Notes under the pieces: model-generated
What the model saw: the letters and a program-made list of their open reading frames with translations, nothing else
The model's database searches: none
Told to the model about the DNA's origin: nothing
Origin: Strigamia acuminata
Taxonomy: Eukaryota > Arthropoda > Chilopoda > Geophilomorpha > Linotaeniidae
Assembly: GCA_949358305.1 (NCBI GenBank)
Contig: OX442319.1
Span: forward strand, 7,626,001-7,690,000
DNA length: 64,000 nucleotides
Direction of reading: 5' to 3'
Shown here: positions 31,216 through 43,987 of the stretch, in pieces
Layout: the number at the start of each line of letters is the position of its first letter
Position numbering within the stretch: the stretch's first letter is position 1
Program-made: the position numbers and the translations under genes

Positions 31216-32205
31216 GGTGACACGTGAGAATTTTAGAATATCAAATGTTTGGCCAATCGAGGATGACCAAAAATTTGAGCGGTTTTTGTGTACGTAAATA
31301 AAACGTGACACAATTACCCTGCACAGTTTGAAAATAATTGACGGTTTGTTTTGCAACAAAGCACGCCAATAAACTCTTTTGAAAACAATTGACGGTTCGT
31401 TTTGCAACAAAACACGCCAATAAATCCTAACATTAAATTTTGACTCTACTGACAGCTCATTCAACTTGAAACTAGTCAGTTCTACTCGAAATAAATCTAA
31501 TCTCCCCCGCTTATGGCGGTTATAATGGAGAACTAAACATGCAATGAAAAAACACTTCAAAATTTGATATGAAAACACTTTTACTAAAATTTTCCCCAAA
31601 ACTAGCAAATGAAACAACAAAAACACCAATGGAATACCCAAAACAATACCCTCATGCAATAAAAATCCCCAAAATGAAAACACAGAACTCCAAAAACAAG
31701 AAAATGCAAATAATCCAGGGACAAATCGTCTTCCCAGCGCAGCGCGTTGTGTATCCAAATATGGCGACCGGAAGATCCCGTTGCTTGCACACGATTGTTC
31801 AAATTCGACGCCGTACCTGTCCTCGTTGTGGCTGAAGTCACGTTGAACGTTGACACTACTTGTAGCAGACGACGAATCGCGAACGTAAATTATTCCGTTG
31901 ATCGCACCAAACGCACGATCGGACGTTGCACTGACGTCACGACGAAAACACAGAAAGAATGCAACGGCTATCCTGGTCACGGCTACCAAAACTAGATCTT
32001 CGATGTTGCGGTCGGTCAACACGAATATAGAAGAAATGGGCATTTGCGGTTTGAAATTCCCGCCACTAAGATTTGATGATCGTATAGCAAAGTACGTACA
32101 TAAACCGTGCTGGAAACCACAATAATCACTCCCGAATCCATTGTTGCATGAGGAGAAAGCAAACGAGAGCACTGTTGAAAGGTATCCGAGTGCTTGTTTA
32201 TCCAT
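31198..32205 (-). CDS. Leader ORF crossing the LTR boundary, unknown function (outer)
   Basis: A 335-codon ORF from an ATG at 32205, inside the 5' LTR, through the LTR end at 32004 into the leader, stopping 200 bp before the gag ATG. The same ATG in the 3' LTR (15156) opens only 77 codons because that copy runs into satellite. It shares VLTDRNIE, VTRI, YVRDSSSATS, VQRD and HEGIVLGIP with the inner leader ORF. The middle is hydrophobic; near the C terminus YWRVLLQNEPSIVFK is repeated as YWRALLQNKPSIIFK because of a 51-bp DNA duplication. Not recognised as a known family by eye. It could be a conserved upstream ORF or only a fortuitous open frame. Confidence 0.3.
   Translation of the reverse strand: MDKQALGYLSTVLSFAFSSCNNGFGSDYCGFQHGLCTYFAIRSSNLSGGNFKPQMPISSIFVLTDRNIEDLVLVAVTRIAVAFFLCFRRDVSATSDRAFGAINGIIYVRDSSSATSSVNVQRDFSHNEDRYGVEFEQSCASNGIFRSPYLDTQRAALGRRFVPGLFAFSCFWSSVFSFWGFLLHEGIVLGIPLVFLLFHLLVLGKILVKVFSYQILKCFFIACLVLHYNRHKRGRLDLFRVELTSFKLNELSVESKFNVRIYWRVLLQNEPSIVFKRVYWRALLQNKPSIIFKLCRVIVSRFIYVHKNRSNFWSSSIGQTFDILKFSRVTKDREN
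31330..31431 (-). repeat. Two-copy tandem duplication, 51-bp unit, in leader
   Basis: GAAAATAATTGACGG at 31330 is repeated as GAAAACAATTGACGG at 31381, each followed by a TTTTGCAACAAA and CACGCCAATAAA pair. 51 is a multiple of 3, so the leader ORF frame is kept. Confidence 0.85.
31975..31988 (-). other. Candidate primer-binding site (outer)
   Basis: Sense TGGTAGCCGTGACC, 15 nt from the 5' LTR end, at the same distance as the candidate in the inner element. The tRNA is not identified. Confidence 0.3.
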
Positions 32206-32337
32206 AAGCCAGCGGGGAAAAGAGATTAACTACTCCCGACACATTGGAAAAGATGGCGGAAATAAAGTTAAACACGAGCTAAAATTCAACAACTTCTTTA
32301 ATGAACGGTTAGATGAAAACTGAATAAAATACACGAA

Positions 32338-32448
32338 TGTAATTGGCCCTCAAGGGAGCCGCACATGCGCAATACCGAAAATGGCACGCGCCAAGCCGAT
32401 TAGCGGCGAAATACAGACACAAAATTCTCCGTTGTCATGGCAACGGAG
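32338..32448 (-). promoter_or_regulatory. Conserved LTR block: X-box-like hairpin, TGCGCATG, CCAAT (outer, 5' LTR)
   Basis: Copy of 15289-15399 in the LTR that would drive transcription; stem at 32427-32434 and 32441-32448. Confidence 0.5.
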
Positions 32449-33191
32449 GAAAACGAAATACAGGCAAAGTTGACAAATTGTGAAATTAGCACGGATTACA
32501 GTTTGTAATATATCAAAATGACCGCAAGAATGCAGTGAATAAAAAAGCTAATCATAACAATTCGATTCAATAAGTAAAACAATGAAAACGAAGCACAAAA
32601 CAATGATCGTGTAGCAGACGATCGCGATAGCCAATCACAAACAAGTATGATGACGAAACCGTAAGATTTGAATTTAAAATGGCTTTAAAACACAAAATAA
32701 CATAAGAATTCAGGTTAAAAAACATCGTAATGGAATAGTATAATCAATTCAATCAATATACATCGTAAACAAATTGAAATAAAAACGAATTACCGATAAA
32801 TTCCAACATGGCGGCCTCGAACGTCATATTGGCGGTAAAACCAGTACATTTGAAATTAGATACACAGAATGTTTATAAAAACCACATAGGAATGTTAAAT
32901 AAAATTAGGAAATGTTATTTCCTGCACAAAATCACAATATTTATTCAACACAACACTTTGAAATAGATCGTAAGCCGCACGAACCGAGCATTATCGGCCG
33001 CGCCCATGCGGTGGCCGACAACGAACGTTCGTACTGACGAAACGAAAACACTTGGGCAATAATAAAGCACACCAGTCGAAAGAGCAGACTATAATTAGTA
33101 GAAAGCAATTGTGAATAGAATTCTTAACAACTCGGAAAGTATAGAACGAAACGTTAGAAGTTCTAACGAAACAAGACTAGTAATGGAAAAA

Positions 33192-33199
33192 TGACGTCA
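33192..33199 (-). promoter_or_regulatory. CRE-like palindrome TGACGTCA (outer, 5' LTR)
   Basis: Copy of 25372-25379 in the 5' LTR. Confidence 0.4.
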
Positions 33200-33515
33200 C
33201 GCGTGTAGCGTAACTGAACTGCACTTCGACGAATGTACCTAAAATTGCCGAAAATCATGAAAATGCATAAGAAATCAATGAGATAAGACACAAAGCTTTG
33301 AAAACACTTGAAATAACAGTAAATTAAAATGTAATATCAACACAAAAGACACTAAAATTACTGAAAACACTAAAAAATGTTTTAATAAGATAAAAACCTG
33401 AAATGCAATAAATGAAAATATTAGGCAAAAATTCCACTACACTATGAATATTTATGATGACATAAAACACAGTAATAAATGCAATTTCTAAAATACTTCC
33501 ACGTTGTTTGCAACA

Positions 33516-33519
33516 CTTG
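33516..33519. repeat. Target site duplication CTTG (right copy, outer element)
   Basis: Pairs with 14951-14954; the satellite resumes as CTTGTGGTGTTTG. Confidence 0.88.
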
Positions 33520-36500
33520 TGGTGTTTGTGCTAAGTCAACTGCGATGTGAAATAAGCTCAAAATTTTTTTTTCAAAATTTATTGCTTGGGTGTTGCTAAA
33601 ACTTACATTGAAGGCTTCTACTAAGGTTTAAACACTATTTCTAAACATTCAGAGACATTGGTCTTGTGGTGTTTGTGCTAAGTCAACTGTGATGAGATCA
33701 AAAGTCTATTCTCCCAAATCATCGGTTGGATGTTTCTAAAACTTACATTGGAGCCTTCTACTAAGGTTTAAACACTATTTCTGAACATTCAGAGACATTG
33801 GTCTTATGGTGTTTGTGCTAAGTCAACTATGATGAGATCAAAAGTCTATTCTCCCAAATCATCGGTTGAATGTTTCTAAAACTTACATTGGAGCCTTCTA
33901 CTAAGGTTTAAACACTATTTCTGAACATTCAGAGACATTGGTCTTGTGGTGTTTGTGCTAAGTCAACTGTGATGAGATCAAAAGTCTATTCTCCCAAATC
34001 ATCGGTTAGATGTTTCTAAAACTTACATTGGAGCCTTCTACTAAGGTTTAAACACTATTTCTGAACATTCAGAGACATTGGTCTTGTGGTGTTTGTGCTA
34101 AGTCAACTGCGATGTGAAATAAGCTCAAAATTTTTTTTTCAAAGTTTATTGCTTGGGTGTTGCTAAAACTTACATTGAAGGCTTCTACTAAGGTTTAAAC
34201 ACTATTTCTAAACATTCAGAGACATTGGTCTCGTGGTGTTTGTGCTAAGTCAACTGTGATGAGATCAAAAGTCTATTCTCCCAAATCATCGGTTGGATGT
34301 TTCTAAAACTTACATTGGAGCCTTCTACTAAGGTTTAAACACTATTTCTGAACATTCAGAGACATTGGTCTTGTGGTGTTTGTGCTAAGTCAACTGCGAT
34401 GTGAAATAAGCTCAAAATTTTTTTTTCAAAATTTATTGCTTGGGTGTTGCTAAAACTTACATTGAAGGCTTCTACTAAGGTTTAAACACTATTTCTAAAC
34501 ATTCAGAGACATTGGTCTTGTGGTGTTTGTGCTAAGTCAACTGTGATGAGATCAAAAGTCTATTCTCCCAAATCATCGGTTGGATGTTTCTAAAACTTAC
34601 ATTGGAGCCTTCTACTAAGGTTTAAACACTATTTCTGAACATTCAGAGACATTGGTCTTGTGGTGTTTGTGCTAAGTCAACTGTGATGAGATCAAAAGTC
34701 TATTCTCCCAAATCATCGGTTAGATGTTTCTAAAACTTACATTGGAGCCTTCTACTAAGGTTTAAACACTATTTCTGAACATTCAGAGACATTGGTCTTG
34801 TGGTGTTTGTGCTAAGTCAACTGCGATGTGAAATAAGCTCAAAATTTTTTTTTCAAAGTTTATTGCTTGGGTGTTGCTAAAACTTACATTGAAGGCTTCT
34901 ACTAAGGTTTAAACACTATTTCTAAACATTCAGAGACTCTGGTCTTGTGGTGTTTGTGCTAAGTCAACTGTGATGAGATCAAAAGTCTATTCTCCCAAAT
35001 CATCGGTTGGATGTTTCTAAAACTTACATTGGAGCCTTCTACTAAGGTTTAAACACTATTTCTGAACATTCAGAGACATTGGTCTTGTGGTGTTTGTGCT
35101 AAGTCAACTGCGATGTGAAATAAGCTCAAAATTTTTTTTTCAAAGTTTATTGCTTGGGTGTTGCTAAAACTTACATTGAAGGCTTCTACTAAGGTTTAAA
35201 CACTATTTCTAAACATTCAGAGACATTGGTCTTGTGGTGTTTGTGCTAAGTCAACTGTGATGAGATCAAAAGTCTATTCTCCCAAATCATCGGTTGGATG
35301 TTTCTAAAACTTACATTGGAGCCTTCTACTAAGGTTTAAACACTATTTCTGAACATTCAGAGACATTGGTCTTGTGGTGTTTGTGCTAAGTCAACTGCGA
35401 TGTGAAATGAGCTCAAAATTTTTTTTTCAAAATTTATTGCTTGGGTGTTGCTAAAACTTAGATTGAAGGCTTCTACTAAGGTTTAAACACTATTTCTGAA
35501 CATTCAGAGACATTGGTCTTGTGGTGTTTGTGCTAAGTCAACTGCGATGTGAAATGAGCTCAAAATTTTTTTCTTCAAAATTTAATGCTTGGGTGTTGCT
35601 AAAACTTATATTGAAGGCTTCTACTAAGGTTTAAACACTATTTCTGAACATACAGAGACATTGGACTTGTGGTGTTTGTGCTAAGTAACTGTGATGAGAT
35701 CAAAAGTCTATTCTCCCAAATCATTGCTTGGATGTTGCTAAAACTTACATTGAAGGCTTCTACTAAGGTTTAAACACTATTTCTGAACATTCAGAGACAT
35801 TGGTCTTGTGGTGTTTATGCTAAGTCAACTGTGATGAGATCAAAAGTCTATTCTCCCAAATCATCGGTTGGATGTTTCTAAAACTTACATTGGAGCCTTC
35901 TACTAAGGTTTAAACACTATTTCTGAACATTCAGAGACATTGGTCTTATGGTGTTTGTGCTAAGTCAACTATGATGAGATCAAAAGTCTATTCTCCCAAA
36001 TCATCGGTTGAATGTTTCTAAAACTTACATTGGAGCCTTCTACTAAGGTTTAAACACTATTTCTGAACATTCAGAGACATTGGTCTTGTGGTGTTTGTGC
36101 TAAGTCAACTGTGATGAGATCAAAAGTCTATTCTCCCAAATCATCGGTTAGATGTTTCTAAAACTTACATTGGAGCCTTCTACTAAGGTTTAAACACTAT
36201 TTCTGAACATTCAGAGACATTGGTCTTGTGGTGTTTGTGCTAAGTCAACTGCGATGTGAAATAAGCTCAAAATTTTTTTTTCAAAGTTTATTGCTTGGGT
36301 GTTGCTAAAACTTACATTGAAGGCTTCTACTAAGGTTTAAACACTATTTCTAAACATTCAGAGACATTGGTCTTGTGGTGTTTGTGCTAAGTCAACTGTG
36401 ATGAGATCAAAAGTCTATTCTCCCAAATCATCGGTTGGATGTTTCTAAAACTTACATTGGAGCCTTCTACTAAGGTTTAAACACTATTTCTGAACATTCA

Positions 36501-37427
36501 GAGACATTGGTCTTGTGGTGTTTGTGCTAAGTCAACTGCGATGTGAAATAAGCTCAAAATTTTTTTTTCAAAATTTATTGCTTGGGTGTTGCTAAAACTT
36601 ACATTGAAGGCTTCTACTAAGGTTTAAACACTATTTCTAAACATTCAGAGACATTGGTCTTGTGGTGTTTGTGCTAAGTCAACTGTGATGAGATCAAAAG
36701 TCTATTCTCCCAAATCATCGGTTGGATGTTTCTAAAACTTACATTGGAGCCTTCTACTAAGGTTTAAACACTATTTCTGAACATTCAGAGACATTGGTCT
36801 TGTGGTGTTTGTGCTAAGTCAACTGTGATGAGATCAAAAGTCTATTCTCCCAAATCATCGGTTAGATGTTTCTAAAACTTACATTGGAGCCTTCTACTAA
36901 GGTTTAAACACTATTTCTGAACATTCAGAGACATTGGTCTTGTGGTGTTTGTGCTAAGTCAACTGCGATGTGAAATAAGCTCAAAATTTTTTTTTCAAAG
37001 TTTATTGCTTGGGTGTTGCTAAAACTTACATTGAAGGCTTCTACTAAGGTTTAAACACTATTTCTAAACATTCAGAGACTCTGGTCTTGTGGTGTTTGTG
37101 CTAAGTCAACTGTGATGAGATCAAAAGTCTATTCTCCCAAATCATCGGTTGGATGTTTCTAAAACTTACATTGGAGCCTTCTACTAAGGTTTAAACACTA
37201 TTTCTGAACATTCAGAGACATTGGTCTTGTGGTGTTTGTGCTAAGTCAACTGCGATGTGAAATGAGCTCAAAATTTTTTTTTCAAAATTTATTGCTTGGG
37301 TGTTGCTAAAACTTAGATTGAAGGCTTCTACTAAGGTTTAAACACTATTTCTGAACATTCAGAGACATTGGTCTTGTGGTGTTTGTGCTAAGTCAACTGC
37401 GATGTGAAATGAGCTCAAAATTTTTTT

Positions 37428-40400
37428 CTTCAAAATTTAATGCTTGGGTGTTGCTAAAACTTATATTGAAGGCTTCTACTAAGGTTTAAACACTATTTCT
37501 GAACATACAGAGACATTGGACTTGTGGTGTTTGTGCTAAGTAACTGTGATGAGATCAAAAGTCTATTCTCCCAAATCATTGCTTGGATGTTGCTAAAACT
37601 TACATTGAAGGCTTCTACTAAGGTTTAAACACTATTTCTGAACATTCAGAGACATTGGTCTTGTGGTGTTTGTGCTAAGTCAACTGCGATGTGAAATAAG
37701 CTCAAAATTTTTTTTTCAAAATTTATTGCTTGGGTGTTGCTAAAACTTACATTGAAGGCTTCTACTAAGGTTTAAACACTATTTCTAAACATTCAGAGAC
37801 ATTGGTCTTGTGGTGTTTGTGCTAAGTCAACTGTGATGAGATCAAAAGTCTATTCTCCCAAATCATCGGTTGGATGTTTCTAAAACTTACATTGGAGCCT
37901 TCTACTAAGGTTTAAACACTATTTCTGAACATTCAGAGACATTGGTCTTGTGGTGTTTGTGCTAAGTCAACTGTGATGAGATCAAAGGTCTATTCTCCCA
38001 AATCATCGGTTAGATGTTTCTAAAACTTACATTGGAGCCTTCTACTAAGGTTTAAACACTATTTCTGAACATTCAGAGACATTGGTCTTGTGGTGTTTGT
38101 GCTAAGTCAACTGCGATGTGAAATAAGCTCAAAATTTTTTTTTCAAAGTTTATTGCTTGGGTGTTGCTAAAACTTACATTGAAGGCTTCTACTAAGGTTT
38201 AAACACTATTTCTAAACATTCAGAGACTCTGGTCTTGTGGTGTTTGTGCTAAGTCAACTGTGATGAGATCAAAAGTCTATTCTCCCAAATCATCGGTTGG
38301 ATGTTTCTAAAACTTACATTGGAGCCTTCTACTAAGGTTTAAACACTATTTCTGAACATTCAGAGACATTGGTCTTGTGGTGTTTGTGCTAAGTCAACTG
38401 CGATGTGAAATGAGCTCAAAATTTTTTTTTCAAAATTTATTGCTTGGGTGTTGCTAAAACTTAGATTGAAGGCTTCTACTAAGGTTTAAACACTATTTCT
38501 GAACATTCAGAGACATTGGTCTTGTGGTGTTTGTGCTAAGTCAACTGCGATGTGAAATGAGCTCAAAATTTTTTTCTTCAAAATTTAATGCTTGGGTGTT
38601 GCTAAAACTTATATTGAAGGCTTCTACTAAGGTTTAAACACTATTTCTGAACATACAGAGACATTGGACTTGTGGTGTTTGTGCTAAGTAACTGTGATGA
38701 GATCAAAAGTCTATTCTCCCAAATCATTGCTTGGATGTTGCTAAAACTTACATTGAAGGCTTCTACTAAGGTTTAAACACTATTTCTGAACATTCAGAGA
38801 CATTGGTCTTGTGGTGTTTATGCTAAGTCAACTGTGATGAGATCAAAAGTCTATTCTCCCAAATCATCGGTTGGATGTTTCTAAAACTTACATTGGAGCC
38901 TTCTACTAAGGTTTAAACACTATTTCTGAACATTCAGAGACATTGGTCTTATGGTGTTTGTGCTAAGTCAACTGTGATGAGATCAAAAGTCTATTCTCCC
39001 AAATCATCAGTTGAATGTTTCTAAAACTTACATTGGAGCCTTCTACTAAGGTTTAAACACTATTTCTGAACATTCAGAGACATTGGTCTTGTGGTGTTTG
39101 TGCTAAGTCAACTGTGATGAGATCAAAAGTCTATTCTCCCAAATCATCGGTTGGATGTTTCTAAAACTTACATTGGAGCCTTCTACTAAGGTTTAAACAC
39201 TATTTCTGAACATTCAGAGACATTGGTCTTGTGGTGTTTGTGCTAAGTCAACTGCGATGTGAAATAAGCTCAAAATTTTTTTTTCAAAATTTATTGCTTG
39301 GGTGTTGCTAAAACTTACATTGAAGGCTTCTACTAAGGTTTAAACACTATTTCTAAACATTCAGAGACATTGGTCTTGTGGTGTTTGTGCTAAGTCAACT
39401 GTGATGAGATCAAAAGTCTATTCTCCCAAATCATCGGTTGGATGTTTCTAAAACTTACATTGGAGCCTTCTACTAAGGTTTAAACACTATTTCTGAACAT
39501 TCAGAGACATTGGTCTTATGGTGTTTGTGCTAAGTCAACTATGATGAGATCAAAAGTCTATTCTCCCAAATCATCGGTTGAATGTTTCTAAAACTTACAT
39601 TGGAGCCTTCTACTAAGGTTTAAACACTATTTCTGAACATTCAGAGACATTGGTCTTGTGGTGTTTGTGCTAAGTCAACTGTGATGAGATCAAAAGTCTA
39701 TTCTCCCAAATCATCGGTTAGATGTTTCTAAAACTTACATTGGAGCCTTCTACTAAGGTTTAAACACTATTTCTGAACATTCAGAGACATTGGTCTTGTG
39801 GTGTTTGTGCTAAGTCAACTGCGATGTGAAATAAGCTCAAAATTTTTTTTTCAAAATTTATTGCTTGGGTGTTGCTAAAACTTACATTGAAGGCTTCTAC
39901 TAAGGTTTAAACACTATTTCTAAACATTCAGAGACATTGGTCTTGTGGTGTTTGTGCTAAGTCAACTGTGATGAGATCAAAAGTCTATTCTCCCAAATCA
40001 TCGGTTGGATGTTTCTAAAACTTACATTGGAGCCTTCTACTAAGGTTTAAACACTATTTCTGAACATTCAGAGACATTGGTCTTGTGGTGTTTGTGCTAA
40101 GTCAACTGTGATGAGATCAAAAGTCTATTCTCCCAAATCATCGGTTAGATGTTTCTAAAACTTACATTGGAGCCTTCTACTAAGGTTTAAACACTATTTC
40201 TGAACATTCAGAGACATTGGTCTTGTGGTGTTTGTGCTAAGTCAACTGTGATGAGATCAAAAGTCTATTCTCCCAAATCATCGGTTGGATGTTTCTAAAA
40301 CTTACATTGGAGCCTTCTACTAAGGTTTAAACACTATTTCTGAACATTCAGAGACATTGGTCTTGTGGTGTTTGTGCTAAGTCAACTGTGATGAGATCAA

Positions 40401-43400
40401 AAGTCTATTCTCCCAAATCATCGGTTGGATGTTTCTAAAACTTACATTGGAGCCTTCTACTAAGGTTTAAACACTATTTCTGAACATTCAGAGACATTGG
40501 TCTTGTGGTGTTTGTGCTAAGTCAACTGCGATGTGAAATGAGCTCAAAATTTTTTTTTTAAAATTTATTGCTTGGGTGTTGCTAAAACTTAGATTGAAGG
40601 CTTCTACTAAGGTTTAAACACTATTTCTGAACATTCAGAGACATTGGTCTTGTGGTGTTTATGCTAAGTCAACTGCGATGTGAAATGAGCTCAAAATTTT
40701 TTTCTTCAAAATTTAATGCTTGGGTGTTGCTAAAACTTATATTGAAGGCTTCTACTAAGGTTTAAACACTATTTCTGAACATACAGAGACATTGGACTTG
40801 TGGTGTTTGTGCTAAGTAACTGTGATGAGATCAAAAGTCTATTCTCCCAAATCATTGCTTGGATGTTGCTAAAACTTACATTGAAGGCTTCTACTAAGGT
40901 TTAAACACTATTTCTGAACATTCAGAGACATTGGTCTTGTGGTGTTTGTGCTAAGTCAACTGCGATGTGAAATAAGCTCAAAATTTTTTTTTCAAAATTT
41001 ATTGCTTGGGTGTTGCTAAAACTTACATTGAAGGCTTCTACTAAGGTTTAAACACTATTTCTAAACATTCAGAGACATTGGTCTTGTGGTGTTTGTGCTA
41101 AGTCAACTGTGATGAGATCAAAAGTCTATTCTCCCAAATCATCGGTTGGATGTTTCTAAAACTTACATTGGAGCCTTCTACTAAGGTTTAAACACTATTT
41201 CTGAACATTCAGAGACATTGGTCTTGTGGTGTTTGTGCTAAGTCAACTGTGATGAGATCAAAAGTCTATTCTCCCAAATCATCGGTTAGATGTTTCTAAA
41301 ACTTACATTGGAGCCTTCTACTAAGGTTTAAACACTATTTCTGAACATTCAGAGACATTGGTCTTGTGGTGTTTGTGCTAAGTCAACTGCGATGTGAAAT
41401 AAGCTCAAAATTTTTTTTTCAAAGTTTATTGCTTGGGTGTTGCTAAAACTTACATTGAAGGCTTCTACTAAGGTTTAAACACTATTTCTAAACATTCAGA
41501 GACTCTGGTCTTGTGGTGTTTGTGCTAAGTCAACTGTGATGAGATCAAAAGTCTATTCTCCCAAATCATCGGTTGGATGTTTCTAAAACTTACATTGGAG
41601 CCTTCTACTAAGGTTTAAACACTATTTCTGAACATTCAGAGACATTGGTCTTGTGGTGTTTGTGCTAAGTCAACTGCGATGTGAAATGAGCTCAAAATTT
41701 TTTTTTCAAAATTTATTGCTTGGGTGTTGCTAAAACTTAGATTGAAGGCTTCTACTAAGGTTTAAACACTATTTCTGAACATTCAGAGACATTGGTCTTG
41801 TGGTGTTTGTGCTAAGTCAACTGCGATGTGAAATGAGCTCAAAATTTTTTTCTTCAAAATTTAATGCTTGGGTGTTGCTAAAACTTATATTGAAGGCTTC
41901 TACTAAGGTTTAAACACTATTTCTGAACATACAGAGACATTGGACTTGTGGTGTTTGTGCTAAGTAACTGTGATGAGATCAAAAGTCTATTCTCCCAAAT
42001 CATTGCTTGGATGTTGCTAAAACTTACATTGAAGGCTTCTACTAAGGTTTAAACACTATTTCTGAACATTCAGAGACATTGGTCTTGTGGTGTTTATGCT
42101 AAGTCAACTGTGATGAGATCAAAAGTCTATTCTCCCAAATCATCGGTTGGATGTTTCTAAAACTTACATTGGAGCCTTCTACTAAGGTTTAAACACTATT
42201 TCTGAACATTCAGAGACATTGGTCTTATGGTGTTTGTGCTAAGTCAACTGTGATGAGATCAAAAGTCTATTCTCCCAAATCATCAGTTGAATGTTTCTAA
42301 AACTTACATTGGAGCCTTCTACTAAGGTTTAAACACTATTTCTGAACATTCAGAGACATTGGTCTTGTGGTGTTTGTGCTAAGTCAACTGTGATGAGATC
42401 AAAAGTCTATTCTCCCAAATCATCGGTTGGATGTTTCTAAAACTTACATTGGAGCCTTCTACTAAGGTTTAAACACTATTTCTGAACATTCAGAGACATT
42501 GGTCTTGTGGTGTTTGTGCTAAGTCAACTGCGATGTGAAATAAGCTCAAAATTTTTTTTTCAAAATTTATTGCTTGGGTGTTGCTAAAACTTACATTGAA
42601 GGCTTCTACTAAGGTTTAAACACTATTTCTAAACATTCAGAGACATTGGTCTTGTGGTGTTTGTGCTAAGTCAACTGTGATGAGATCAAAAGTCTATTCT
42701 CCCAAATCATCGGTTGGATGTTTCTAAAACTTACATTGGAGCCTTCTACTAAGGTTTAAACACTATTTCTGAACATTCAGAGACATTGGTCTTATGGTGT
42801 TTGTGCTAAGTCAACTATGATGAGATCAAAAGTCTATTCTCCCAAATCATCGGTTGAATGTTTCTAAAACTTACATTGGAGCCTTCTACTAAGGTTTAAA
42901 CACTATTTCTGAACATTCAGAGACATTGGTCTTGTGGTGTTTGTGCTAAGTCAACTGTGATGAGATCAAAAGTCTATTCTCCCAAATCATCGGTTAGATG
43001 TTTCTAAAACTTACATTGGAGCCTTCTACTAAGGTTTAAACACTATTTCTGAACATTCAGAGACATTGGTCTTGTGGTGTTTGTGCTAAGTCAACTGCGA
43101 TGTGAAATAAGCTCAAAATTTTTTTTTCAAAATTTATTGCTTGGGTGTTGCTAAAACTTACATTGAAGGCTTCTACTAAGGTTTAAACACTATTTCTAAA
43201 CATTCAGAGACATTGGTCTTGTGGTGTTTGTGCTAAGTCAACTGTGATGAGATCAAAAGTCTATTCTCCCAAATCATCGGTTGGATGTTTCTAAAACTTA
43301 CATTGGAGCCTTCTACTAAGGTTTAAACACTATTTCTGAACATTCAGAGACATTGGTCTTGTGGTGTTTGTGCTAAGTCAACTGTGATGAGATCAAAAGT

Positions 43401-43987
43401 CTATTCTCCCAAATCATCGGTTAGATGTTTCTAAAACTTACATTGGAGCCTTCTACTAAGGTTTAAACACTATTTCTGAACATTCAGAGACATTGGTCTT
43501 GTGGTGTTTGTGCTAAGTCAACTGCGATGTGAAATAAGCTCAAAATTTTTTTTTCAAAGTTTATTGCTTGGGTGTTGCTAAAACTTACATTGAAGGCTTC
43601 TACTAAGGTTTAAACACTATTTCTAAACATTCAGAGACATTGGTCTTGTGGTGTTTGTGCTAAGTCAACTGTGATGAGCTCAAAAGTCTATTCTCCCAAA
43701 TCATCGGTTGGATGTTTCTAAAACTTACATTGGAGCCTTCTACTAAGGTTTAAACACTATTTCTGAACATTCAGAGACATTGGTCTTGTGGTGTTTGTGC
43801 TAAGTCAACTGCGATGTGAAATGAGCTCAAAATTTTTTTTTCAAAATTTATTGCTTGGGTGTTGCTAAAACTTAGATTGAAGGCTTCTACTAAGGTTTAA
43901 ACACTATTTCTGAACATTCAGAGACATTGGTCTTGTGGTGTTTGTGCTAAGTCAACTGCGATGTGAAATGAGCTCAAAATTTTTTTC
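37428..43987. repeat. Large higher-order repeat, about 3.28 kb (about 23 monomers)
   Basis: The C-in-T-run variant occurs at 37428, 38576, 40704, 41852 and 43987, alternating spacings of 1148 and 2128-2135 bp, which gives a combined period of 3276-3283 bp. Confidence 0.7.

Larger units (their letters stand above)
30998..32003 (-). other. 5' leader of outer element
   Basis: About 1 kb between the 5' LTR and gag. It contains most of the leader ORF, a candidate primer-binding site, two short tandem duplications, and the purine tract (complement of 30998-31014) right before the gag ATG. Confidence 0.8.
14955..33515 (-). mobile_element. Outer BEL/Pao LTR retrotransposon, carrying a nested insertion
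   Basis: The element starts TGTTGC and ends GCAACA. Sense is the minus strand: 5' LTR 32004-33515, leader 30998-32003, gag-pol 30997-25757, 3' LTR 25696-25046 plus 15816-14955. After removal of the nested element and one copy of its target duplication, the length is about 9.3 kb, normal for BEL/Pao. The two LTRs differ by three substitutions (14964/32013, 15256/32305, 25353/33173) and one A-run indel (near 25606), about 0.2 percent, so the insertion is young. One in-frame TGA interrupts gag-pol. Confidence 0.95.
32004..33515 (-). repeat. 5' LTR of outer element (1512 bp)
   Basis: Uninterrupted LTR copy, TGTTGC to GCAACA. It shows the empty site (GATACACAGAATG near 32862) into which the inner element inserted in the other LTR, and so proves the nesting order. 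Confidence 0.95.
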
